This document shows, one piece after another, positions 1 through 9,478 of a DNA stretch of 46,650 bases (its first letter is position 1; every line of letters begins with the position of its first letter). A program made the translations under genes and the position numbers. Source of the stretch: Mesotaenium endlicherianum (lineage: Eukaryota > Streptophyta > Zygnematophyceae > Zygnematales > Mesotaeniaceae); the NCBI GenBank assembly GCA_009602735.1, contig WELA01009042.1:219280-265929 (forward strand), in the 5' to 3' direction. The notes under the pieces were generated by a model. It was not told where the DNA came from. It ran no database searches and was given only the letters and a program-made list of their open reading frames with translations.

Positions 1-220
1 CCCCCCCCAGGCTCTATCTCTATCACAGTTCCTCAAAATGGCTTGGCTACACTAAAATCGGACACAGTAAGCCAAAAACGGTAAGCCACAGTACAGGTCC
101 TCGCAAGGCTCGTCAAAACGCTGCCCCTTAAGCCCGAAGCCTGCAACAGTCTCAGTTTTGACTCCCCAGACTGCGGCCCCGGCCAGGGCAACGTGCAACG
201 GAGTGACGTTGTGGCTGTAC

Positions 221-529
221 CCAGGTTGAGCTCTGTCAGCGCCCTAACACAAGTGCCACATGGAGCCCCATATGGAGCCAGAGACAGAGCTGACGTGGAC
301 ACGATCATCATACTTGAAGCTCCTATATTATTACATACATACACAAGCAGGAGGGGCAAGACTGAAACCCCATCCACATGAGCACCCGCCCCAGCAGCTC
401 TCTTAAGAGAAAGGTGTCCAGGTGCATGCTCCAGAGATGTACCTGGCGAGGATGGACAGCTGGCCGATCTCGTCAGGCAGCTCCTCCACCCGATTGGTTG
501 ACAACAAGAGGCTCTTCAGATTATCGCGC
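221..529 (-). CDS. Leucine-rich-repeat protein, partial (two candidate exons)
   Basis: Two minus-strand exons are visible at 529-443 and 243-221. The first encodes a near-perfect LRR unit (LKSLLLSTNRVEELPDEIG, positions about 520-464), the N-x(4)-LP-x2-IG form seen in SHOC2-like and plant intracellular Ras-group LRR proteins. It ends at an AG|GTACAT donor. The second 23-nt exon (RALTELNLG) follows a TTAG acceptor, keeps the phase, and supplies the start of the next repeat. Upstream of the first exon is a pyrimidine-rich acceptor region; GTGGCAG|G (start 529) or CTGAG|G (start 536) could be used. Such repeats form a curved protein-binding scaffold, and the partner cannot be told. The gene continues off the left edge, and no further upstream exons were recognised. 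The LRR assignment is fairly secure; the exon structure is tentative. Confidence 0.5.
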
Positions 530-536
530 CTGCCAC

Positions 537-2616
537 CTCAGCAGGGGGAAAGTGCACAAAAGTCAACGGAATTGACAGAGTCAAAGCCCACCACTATAAA
601 GGCTGTCTCCTGGAGAGTGCAGGCAAGAATGTCGCAGAAAGTGGCTTAGGCATGCACACGATTGTTCCACCACAAAGACGTGCACAGAAGAGAGATCACT
701 CAACAAATGGCTCAGGTACACCACTCACATATGTGAAGGGGCATAGACTTGCACACAAACTCAAGTGGGGACTGTTGGTCTCCACAACCACAAAGCAATC
801 AGACAGTCATATGATCTGGTATTCATTTGCAAGCTGATTGATGAACATTTACACAAAGCAATCCACATGCAAAGACAGAATATTACCAGCAGCATCGGCA
901 ACGTGAGAGAAGACAAGCTAGAAAATGAGAGTGGCATCAGCATGAACCAAACATGCAAGGAGCTTGGAGCAACGGATGCATAGAGTGCACCATAAGAACG
1001 TACCTTATTATTTCAGGCTTTATCTTCAGCTTGAAAATGTGCCTGGCGTGCAACCTGCCTAGTCAGACCCAATCAGGGACAGCGGGGAGGGCGGGAGATA
1101 CGTCATCAGAATAGCATAAACTACTGCATGTGGGTGCTCACAATGCCATCGTAATGAGAGGACAAGCGAGGCCACAAATCTTTTCCACTGTTCTACCGCA
1201 TGCTTACAGGACCAGCCAACCAGACACTACTGTGTACATGATATCATGAGGTCCACAACATGTACTTGGAGGAACACAGCCTGGTCTCTAGGCCCTAGCC
1301 TTCATCTGCAGGAAAGTATTATATTACTTATGTTGCAGAATTTGCATTGGCGTCAATCGCTCCTATCTCAGCAGCCACGTTATTGCAGCTGGTTTATCCT
1401 AATATACCCTTCTTTCGCCTGGTCCATTGCCCCTTTTAACGCAAAGCAAAACTGGCTAAGAGGGGATGAAGAAAAGCAAGTGGCCTCCTGCTCAAACCCT
1501 TTGCTCAAACCCTTTGCTCAAACCCATTTCTACCCAGGAGACTTTGACAGGAAAATACAGTCTGTTGATAATGAATCGTTGACGACAATATTACAAAATC
1601 CACAGGCGTTAGAATGTACCTCTCAGTGAGGTCCTCTTGAACTTTCCCCGTCAGCAGCTGTGGCCTGCATAAACCAGAAGTAAAATTCTCACACAAACAG
1701 ACAAAGAAACAGAGAGGAATCACTGCACATTCTACACTGTAAGACACAAATCGAGTGTCTAGCACTTCATGTATCAAGAGCAATTATGCCGGAATAGACA
1801 ACACACAAAAGCCAAATGCTGCAATCTGCCTCACAGTCATAAACCACGAAAATCCAGCTTTAATTCAGCCGGGTGCAACCAGACGAGATATGTCTGCAAT
1901 AAATCTCGAACCTAATGTGCAATTTTCGCAAACTTACAGGGTTGGAAACGTCACATCGACCAGCCATATACATGTTTAAGCTCGCAAGGAGTCAGCACAA
2001 GCCATCCATACGATCAACTTAATACCTGTATGGGTGGAGCTTGTTGTTCAGTTTTCCCACAGCCGATATGTAAGCCGTGTGCTACACCTCCTGCATAAAG
2101 CGCGTACACATCCAAGCATTAGTAATCTCATGAGGTAGGGGGTAACTAGTAGTGTACCTAGTAACGGTACAAAACTCCTTGTCACACTTACGTCTTAATC
2201 ATCTTCAGATCCCATATTCACCAGCTTCTCTCACATAATTTAACGCAGAATACACCCCTCACGGAGCTTCATGCACTTCCTTGTAATGAAGAGGAGGGTT
2301 TGAAGGTAGAATTGCAGCTCTTGCACCTCTCGTTCAGTCAGTTGGCGGGATACGGAGAGGCTGGAGGGTGGCACGCAGTGGCACGTATATTTTCCAACGG
2401 AGACTCAGTCGTAACCAGCGTGAGATCATTCAACGATGACATATTTATAGTGCCGTCACATCATTCGTATAAGACGTGGCATGGTGAGGTTGAACCGGGT
2501 GCATGTCCGGTGTTGAGGACAGGAAGACTAGATTTGCTCGAAAACGTAACGACAGACAGAATGACAGGATTTATGCTATATTTAATCTCTATAGATATTT
2601 AATTTGAATGATAAGA
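537..2616. other. No recognisable gene
   Basis: Only short open frames without recognisable protein similarity occur here, on either strand. The stretch may be an intron or upstream region of the minus-strand LRR gene. A minus-strand frame around 2300-2360 has a helical-looking composition but no splice context I could confirm. Confidence 0.4.
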
Positions 2617-3872
2617 TGTCGCGACTACTATCCGTTTGACGGTGCCGCACGCGCAGCGCAAGCTACGACTACCCAGGTACGAAAAGTCAACGTTGACTCA
2701 CCGACCACTTGACTGAATACGTCGCAGTCAGCGGTTGTCGGCGTCAAGACCACTGGCAAGGGGTCAATGTCAATGTGCCCCACACCCAGGGATGGGGGAG
2801 GTTTTGACAACATAGACAGCCGCGAGGCTAGAAGCTGGGGATCAGTGATGAGCCGCCCAGCAGGTACCAAGTCAGGTACTGTGTGACTGGCAGATTAAGC
2901 CAGGTCATGGCCGCAATGCCAAGATAGGTTACGGCCGCCCGGTTGGGAATCTTGAGCAAGTGGCATTTGCTTGTACATGCCGCTCAGGAGTTCTTAGCCA
3001 TGAGCCAATTAGGCGTGACTGCCAGCTGAGAAGCTAAGCAGCCACGCGCGACAGTCACGAGGTGTGCATGCATGCTGAGTGACTACGAGTTTGAGTTGAG
3101 CATGGCTAGGCAGAAGCGACATGCAGCTAAGCTTTGTGACTAAGCACGGCATTCTCGAAAGATGACGCTGTGTGGTGCCTGCGAAAGGCACGAATCTTGC
3201 CTGAGACATGTCATTCACTCTCACGCACTTTTGCCAAGAAGCAGAAGGAGCAGAAGGAGCAGAAGGAAGGAGAAGAAGGGCGCGAAGAAGAAGAAGGAGT
3301 TCCCACGGCCATTGGAGAGCCGAGGCCCCACGCTTCTGCCGACGCTGAAGATTCTTCTCAGTGCATCATAGATGAGTTAGGATTGTAGGAGTCCCCAAGA
3401 GGGAATCTCACTGTTGAAAGTAGGAGAACTGCAGAATAGAATCTGCTAGGAGATTAGCACAGATTCGGCCGAACGCCACAAGTGTGTGTGAAGCAGCCTT
3501 AAAATGGTGAGTTGTGTGTTAGTTTCCAAGTTCTCAGAAGTCGCATTCGCATCTCGAAGAGAGAGGGTAGTATTGGCAGATAAAGCTCTCAGTGAAGAAC
3601 TGAGTGAGCCTAGCCTGGCAGTGAAGAACTGTTAAGGCGCGGTGTTGAGTGAAGAGCTTGACCCAGGCCAGCATAGACGTGTAGTTTCGGAGTTTTGTAA
3701 GCTGTGACTTGTGAAAGTTAAGCGAAAGCCTGAAGGGCGATTTTCTCTGAATTTAACGTTGTATGTCAAGCTGCTTAGAGTGTGATTTCTGCAAACTACA
3801 ATTTGCTCGCGTGTGAACCCAAGAACCTTAAGGCGTAAAGCCTATGTGGAAGTAAGAGACTTCCGTCCATGT
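2617..3872 (+). repeat. LTR copy A (upstream relative of the element 1 LTR)
   Basis: A block of about 1.25 kb starts with TGTCGCGA and ends near GTCCA, so it has the TG...CA form of an LTR. It aligns along its whole length with 4238-5491 in the same orientation, including the shared start (gacggtgccgcacgcgcagcgc), the purine-rich gaag/cagaag stretch near 3240-3300, and the tail aagcct(a/g)tgtggaagtaaga. Substitutions are frequent, so A and B are not the two young LTRs of one insertion. It is either a solo LTR or the 5' LTR of an internally deleted older element. The right boundary is approximate. Confidence 0.7.
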
Positions 3873-4237
3873 AAGAGGAATTAAGGCAAGGCAAGTATTT
3901 TTAAAATTTTCTGCTAAGTCTTAGGATAAACAGATGGTGAGAGCTGAGTGAAGGAGAACATTGCTCTGAGTGTTGGTCATGGTTGCATGGTGCAAGTTCA
4001 GGAGCCCAGGGATGGGTCAACCCTGGTAAGGCTTGTCACCGACACACGTGCGAAGGTCGATCGACCATGTTAGCCCACACGTAAGGAGGGCCACCGACAC
4101 ATCGACCAGGTCGAAGGCACACGTGCTGGAAGGCTACGTACGTGCCGAGGGACCGACACTGTTAGGCACGACAAAGATGAATATAAGATAAAGAATAAAT
4201 TGGAAATAGAGGCTTTTATATTGAAAAGTAAAATGGG
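3873..4237. other. Spacer between the two LTR copies
   Basis: This 365-bp stretch has no coding potential. It may be the remnant of a deleted element interior: its right end, just before LTR copy B, is A-rich and ends in aaaatggg, which could be a degraded polypurine tract. It also carries several cacacgt/ccgacac motifs repeated between 4035 and 4165. Confidence 0.4.
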
Positions 4238-5491
4238 TGTCGCGATTGCTATCCACTTGACGGTGCCGCACGCGCAGCGCAAGTTCCGACCGCCCAGGTA
4301 TGGGAAGTCAGCATTGACTCACCAACCAGAGGACTGAGTTATCTCAGTCAGCGGTCAGGTTAAAGTCGTTATCACTATCAAAGGTGGTCACGACACGTCA
4401 AACCCACACCCAGGGATGAATGGGACTTTGGACGGAGTAGTCAGCCGAAAGGCCAGGGGTACGGAATCAGCAATGAGCCAGCCCAGCAAGTGCCAAGAAA
4501 GGTACTGATCATTCGGCTATCCAAGCCAAGTACAGCAGGGATGTTACAAAGGGCGTTGTGTGCCACCTTGGCCAGACCCCCAGGTCACTAGTCACGGTTT
4601 GAGCGTTCATCCTACACGTTGCCAGCCAGCCACATAGGCGTGATTGACAAGCCGAAAGGCTAAGCGGTCACGCGCGACAATCCCAATGAATGCATGCATG
4701 CATGCTGAATGATAACTTCTAAGCAGTATGAAGGCTGCTAGGTAAGGCCGACATGCAAGCTAAGCGCTGTGACTAAGCGCTGGCATTCTCGAGAGAGGAT
4801 AATGTGTGGTGCCTGTGAAAGGCACGAAATCTGCCTAAAGCTGCCTCATTCTTGCCCACATCGTTGTCGAAGGAAGCTGAAGGAGCAGCAGGAGCACGAA
4901 GAAGAAGGAGTTCCCAAGGCCATAGAAGAGCCGAGACGCCACGCTTCTGCCGACGCTGGAAGATTTCTTTCTAAGCGTATCATAGAAAGGTTAGACCTCA
5001 GGAGTTCTTGAGAGCGGATCTCACTAGTAGAAAGTAGGGAGCTGCAGAAGAGAATGTGTCAGGAGAATAGCACAGATTTGGGTCGAAACACCACGAGCAT
5101 GCGAGAGACACTTAAAATGGTGAGTGCTGTGTTAATTTCCAGGTTCTCAGAAGTCTCAATTGTCGAATTGCTGATAGCAAGAGTGGTGTTAACAAGTAAA
5201 GCTCTCAGTAAAGAATTGAGTGAGCCCAGCCAAGCAGTGAAGAGCTGTTAATGCGCGGTGTTGAGTGAAGAGCTTAGACTAGGCCAGCATAGATGTGCAA
5301 TTCAGAGTTTTGTAAGCTGTGACTTGTAAAAGTTACGCAAAAGTCTTGAAGGGCAATTCTCTCTGAACCTGGCATCGCCTGTTAAGCTGCTTAGACGTGA
5401 TTTTTGCAAACTACAAACTTGTTCATTCTGTAAACCCTCAACTTGGGCGAAAGCCTGTGTGGAAGTAAGACGCTTCTGTCCTACTTCTACG
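4238..5491 (+). repeat. 5' LTR of element 1 (LTR copy B)
   Basis: This second copy of the ~1.25 kb LTR starts with TGTCGCGA and stands directly upstream of the element 1 gag region, in the same orientation. The end near 5491 is set by loss of similarity to copy A. No clear initiator-Met primer-binding site follows it, so the primer used by this family is unknown. No matching 3' LTR exists downstream, because the element is cut off at 8745. Confidence 0.7.
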
Positions 5492-5799
5492 AACCTGGTT
5501 GATTGGTTCAGGTGAGCAAGAATTCCCAAGTCAGTTGGGGATTGAGGCCTATGGAGGCTACCGGTGTTCAACCTGGAAGGGGACTCGGAGAAATTCAACT
5601 GTATATGCGGTTGAGGAGTGGAAGATTCTACCACTCTGTGGAGCCTGCAGAAGGTTCTGATTCTAGCCAGAGTCCACAAAAAAGTGGGACGTCTGAGCAT
5701 ACTGACAACCGGTGGAGTGAGCAACCGTCGAGAGACGAGTCTCACCATCACTCCACAAGCGGTGAGAACCCAGATAACACATGAGCCTTTGCACCTGAT

Positions 5800-7157
5800 T
5801 TGGGCAGAGAGCAAGACGTGTGGGGAAGAGTCAGTGAGTTCTATTCACCGTTCGAAATGGCCGGTGATGATCGGGATGAAAATCCTAAGTTCAAGTTGTC
5901 TGCAAAGTGTTTTAACAGACGAACCAGCGAAAATGGTCTCACTTTCGAAGAGTTTGACGAGATCTATTGGCCAAATTCTTTGAGAAGATTTGGAAGGACT
6001 CTTCTTATATGCAATCTGTTGCATTTATTGGCTTGGTTAAGTACTTGGACAAGGATGCCCTACTGTTATATCGCCAAATCCGGAAGGATAAGGATCTCAC
6101 CCAGGAATGGTCGTTTGGAGAACAGAAAAGGGCTAGGGATTTGAAAATCCAGAAAGAGGCTGCAAAAGCCCGAATGTCTGCTTTATCTTCAGGAAGAACA
6201 GTGATAACTGCACCTGTTGAGAGCATAGACCTAGCTGCACTAACACAAGAATTAGCAGAGGCCATGAGGCAACTCACTGAGGGCCAGCGGATAGCTGCCA
6301 CTCAAGATGATGACGCCGGCTCTGTCGCAGAATTGCGAAAGGTGTGTGCAGAATTGTCTGAAAAGATTGCTAATGCTCAGGAACGAGTAACACGCAGAGC
6401 TGTACCTCTCAATGGTCAACAAGGCGATAGCGCCACGACAGAGGCAAGCCATGCGCAAGCCTTGGCTAGCTGTCGTAAGGATATGGAGGCTAGGGATGAC
6501 CAGCTAGACTCCAAACATTGCCTGCGTTGTTTCTTCAAGCTGCTTGAAGCACGATTCCCAAAGGATTGCAGTCTTAAGGTGCACCGTCATGTGCATTTTT
6601 TCCGTCAGAAGAACGAGACAGTCATGGAGGTCAAATCCAGATTGGTAGACCTCGTCAAAAAGGCAAAAATATACAAGCCCAAAATAGTGGCTGACAAGTT
6701 TCTGTTGTGCTTGGGCAAGGAAACAGATCGCGAAGTCAGGCCACATCTGTCCGCAAAGCACGGGATTGATCGGGACATTGACGAGGCGGCTGAAATAGCA
6801 CGTAATGTCGAAGAAGGTAAAGTGTGGTACAAAAAGGCTTCCAGGACGCTTATAGCTCCTGAAAGGAGAGAGAAATTCTCTTCGCCTAAGGCCAACAGCT
6901 CTAATTTTCAATTTAAGAAAAAGAGCGGGTCTTTCAATAAGTTTGCTAAGCACGCCAACATTGCTGAAACAGCAGAGAGTTGTTGGAATTGCGGAAAATC
7001 AGGACATCAGAAGAGAGACTGTCCGTACCCAGATGCTAAGCAATTATCTGCTAGCAAGGCGCAGATATGCACACATTGCAGTAAGAAGGGACACTCGGAA
7101 GATGAGTGCTGGTCTAAGAACCCAAATCAAAGCAGACCTAGGCAAATGCTGCGATGA
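5800..7157 (+). pseudogene. Element 1 gag polyprotein, frameshifted
   Basis: Gag would form the nucleoprotein particle that packages element RNA. The N-terminal part reads in the frame beginning about 5800 (WGRVSEFYSPFEMAGDD), which resembles the WYPMAGD segment of element 3 gag. The homologous frame then shifts by one base near 5965-5970 (EEFDEIYW to AKFFEKIWKD) and stays open to the TGA at 7155-7157. A helical, probably coiled-coil stretch lies at about 6150-6500. A segment with FFRQKNETVMEVKSRL parallels FFRRKNETIRMMYRRL in element 3. Two zinc knuckles, C-x2-C-x4-H-x4-C, sit at the C-terminus (CWNCGKSGHQKRDC; CTHCSKKGHSEDEC). The stop overlaps the downstream ATG as ATGA. Confidence 0.8.
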
Positions 7158-8325
7158 AAGAGGCAGACAAAGAGAAAAAGAAAGAAAAGGGTGGCTCTGG
7201 TAACCGCAAGGGTAACCAGAAGTATGAAGCTATGAGTGCAGAGATCGTTGAGTTGAAAGCGCAGTTTGCAAAACTAAATGCGCCCAATGTCTACTATGAT
7301 GCAGATCTTGCACAAAAGACCGTGGGTAAAGGCGAGAAGCTAATGCTTGAAAAGGTTGTAAATGCAACGGCTGCCGAGCAAGCAAATCACAACCGTCTGG
7401 TGCCAAGGATTGCTGGGAAGCTTCCTCAGACTTTCCGGATCACTCTTGATGAAAATGAGATCTCGCAGCTACGACAAACCAGGCCCGGGTCGCGCAAGAC
7501 ATTTAGTTTTTCGCTAGAGAAGCTGAAGGCTCTGGTGGAACACCGGATCCAGCATGCTCCATTGTTTTCTCTCGCCGATTTGCATATCACTTACCCGTTC
7601 ACGGTTGAAGAGGCCGGACATCAGCTGGATATAGCTGAGGAAGGTGCAAACAGCGCCTCATTGCCTACCAATTTTATCACCGTGAGAGTGCAAAATAAGG
7701 ATGTTGCCTTGATCTTCAATAACTGGGCAGCTTCCAACATTCTGTTGGATACAGGCGCACAGCCAGTTATTTTGGGAAAGCGAGCTGTGAAAGCTCTAGG
7801 ATTGACGGCAATGGATTTAAAAGAAAGTCCTTTTCATCTGAGAACTGCTTCAAGACAAGTCTCAAAGTCTTGTGGAATTACCCGCGAGCCTGTGAAAATC
7901 ACGGTAAATCAAGGGAAACCTGAAGAAGCGTCACTATTTATGAAGTGCACAGCGACAGAGGCTGAGAACTATGATGTTCCCTCGGGAACATAAGGACTGA
8001 TTCCCTTGGGTATGGTCATTGATCTGCAAAAGCAGTGGGTGACTTACCAGTCGACAGATCGACAGCCAGCAGGAGAAATCCCTGTGAAGATGGTTTGCTT
8101 CGGAGAAGCAAACTACGAATTGCTAAACTGCTACGTCAATGACAGGTACCCAGAAGCGTACGACTACCTCATGTAGCAAGAAGAGGAAGACTATACGAGT
8201 ATCAACATGCCAACACCCTTGGTATGGCGACCCCAAATAATGAAGCAACTGGAAACTGTGAGTAATAGGGACCGCGGCCCGCAAGAGTTGCTGCCAGTAC
8301 CCTACCCAGTTACCTCCACTGCAAA
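7154..8325 (+). pseudogene. Element 1 retropepsin-type protease and spacer
   Basis: This frame starts with an ATG overlapping the gag stop (ATGA) and is shifted relative to gag, so synthesis would need frameshifting or re-initiation. It encodes a retropepsin-like aspartic protease that would cut the polyprotein. The active site NILLDTGAQPVILG has its catalytic Asp-Thr-Gly at 7748-7756. The second half of the fold (GLIPLGMVIDLQKQWVTY) matches FPIGAAVDNWAERVFY in element 3. The same frame continues through a spacer into the methyltransferase domain but is broken by TAA at 7991 and TAG at 8174. A single PR-spacer-DNMT polyprotein is therefore the likely ancestral form. Confidence 0.8.
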
Positions 8326-8745
8326 CCTGATGCCTGGAGTGGAGCCGCTGCCGCAAGGCATTGTCAGGATGGAAGATCCTTTTCGCAAGAGGGGAGTGGT
8401 GGTATTGGAAATATTTGCCGGACATGGATCAGGAACCATAGCATTGATCTAGCGAGGGATACGGGTGGCCAAAGTTCTGTATGTGGACAATGATGACCAC
8501 GCTTTTCTAGCATTCCAAAAAGTCATGAGTCAGATGCGACAAATGCATCGTTTTAAAGGATTGGCGCGGCATATAGCAATGTCGTGCGCATTGCCGGAGG
8601 CAACATTATGAACGTAAAGCCTGAATACCTGTATGGCTACAGGATTGATTGGATCTTTGCTGGATTTCCTTGTCAACCGTTTTCTCAAGCTGGAAATCGG
8701 AGGGGATTCAGTGATTTACGAGCACAACACTGGGGATGGATGGTG
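8326..8745 (+). pseudogene. Element 1 cytosine-5 DNA methyltransferase domain, truncated
   Basis: The frame that carries the protease reaches a methyltransferase motif I, VVVLEIFAGHGSG (about 8395-8436), the loop that binds S-adenosylmethionine. A TAG at 8450 interrupts it, followed in frame by VLYVDNDDHAF (motif II-like). A frameshift near 8580-8612 leads to the catalytic motif IV, IFAGFPCQPFSQAGNRRGFSD, whose Pro-Cys-Gln holds the nucleophilic cysteine. The domain is cut three residues after HWGW by the element 2 LTR, so motifs VI-X are missing. Motif IV is the canonical PCQ, unlike the ECQ of element 3. The enzyme is not functional here. Confidence 0.8.
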
Positions 8746-9464
8746 TGAAATGAATCGACTTACCAAATAGGCGATTAACAATTAATAAAGATCTTTATAT
8801 CAGCAAGTAATCTTATGGTATTTCCGTTAACTAGTTAAACGGCAAAGGACAATACACTAGCAGGGAATAATACTCGTAAGTCAAATGCGAGTAAACTAGC
8901 ATCAATGATGCAAATCAGTAAACTCATACATAAGCAAGGTTAGAAGACAGTGCGTATCAATGGCTTCTCGCCTTGGATTCAGATCTCTCTCAGTAAGCTG
9001 TACAAGAGAGTTGGCCTCGTTTCCGAATGCCGAACTCGAGAGCAATGCCTAGCATATGTACATGGAATGAGTTTACTGTTCAACGGTCAGTGCGATGGCA
9101 CCGCCTACCCGGGAGTTAACCACGTTGGTAGGACCTCGGTTAACCAAATCCACTGCCATCTCCCATCATCCCGAATAGCCATCCATCATAGGGATGTCAT
9201 CTGGCTATTCATCTAGCATATCGCACTTAGATGCATATCAAGGCAATTCGCTGCTACCGAGTACGGAAGTCAGCTCGCTGCCAAAGAATGTGTCAGCAAG
9301 CTGACTTATATGGACTTTCAGCCTGCTGCTTTCGACGGAGTCAGCAAACTGATAATTATGTAAAGTCCAGCAGACTGACTATTAACTAAAGTTCAGCAGG
9401 CTGAACTTAATTAACTATTATATTTAAATGAATATTATATCGACTAATATACTGATTCATTACA
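8746..9464 (-). repeat. 3' LTR of element 2
   Basis: The LTR is 719 bp with TG...CA ends (plus-strand tgaaatg...attaca) and is nearly identical to 16361-17081. It contains a hairpin (9173-9181 with 9202-9210, 9-bp stem GAATAGCCA/TGGCTATTC) and a cluster of palindromic CAGC/GCTG motifs at 9267-9408. An 88-codon open frame across its middle has no ATG start, runs opposite to the element, and is treated as chance. Confidence 0.95.
9267..9408. promoter_or_regulatory. Palindrome cluster in the LTR
   Basis: A 14-bp inverted repeat (9267-9280 with 9294-9307; perfect in the other LTR at 16884-16897/16911-16924) is followed by several partial copies of tCAGCagnCTGA. A 20-bp palindrome AAGTTCAGC-AG-GCTGAACTT lies at 9389-9408. 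Such clusters could be RNA structure or factor-binding sites. Function is unknown. Confidence 0.45.
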
Positions 9465-9478
9465 ATCCCTCCAACTTA
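9465..9478 (-). promoter_or_regulatory. Polypurine tract of element 2
   Basis: On the minus strand AGTTGGAGGGAT directly precedes the 3' LTR start TGTAATG. This is where the plus-strand DNA primer is expected during reverse transcription. A near-copy occurs at 11486-11503, just downstream of pol. Confidence 0.65.

Larger units (their letters stand above)
4238..8745 (+). mobile_element. Element 1: truncated Ty3/gypsy-like element with DNA methyltransferase
   Basis: The order is LTR, gag with two CCHC knuckles, aspartic protease, spacer, then the start of a cytosine-5 methyltransferase domain. The same order occurs in element 3 (17.1-28.3 kb, opposite strand), and the gag and protease frames of the two are recognisably related. 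Element 1 is much less GC-rich and has decayed separately, with a frameshift in gag, three in-frame stops, and a frameshift in the methyltransferase. RT, RNase H and integrase are missing. The sequence switches at 8746 to the LTR of element 2, inside the methyltransferase domain just after motif IV. The element is dead as it stands. Confidence 0.85.

Noticed and set aside
2300..2602. 100-codon plus-strand frame
   Set aside because: No recognisable features and no ATG-associated context; not supported as a gene.
8950..9216. 88-codon open frame repeated at 16567-16833
   Set aside because: It lies inside the two element 2 LTRs, opposite to the element, and lacks an ATG start. It is duplicated only because the LTRs are.
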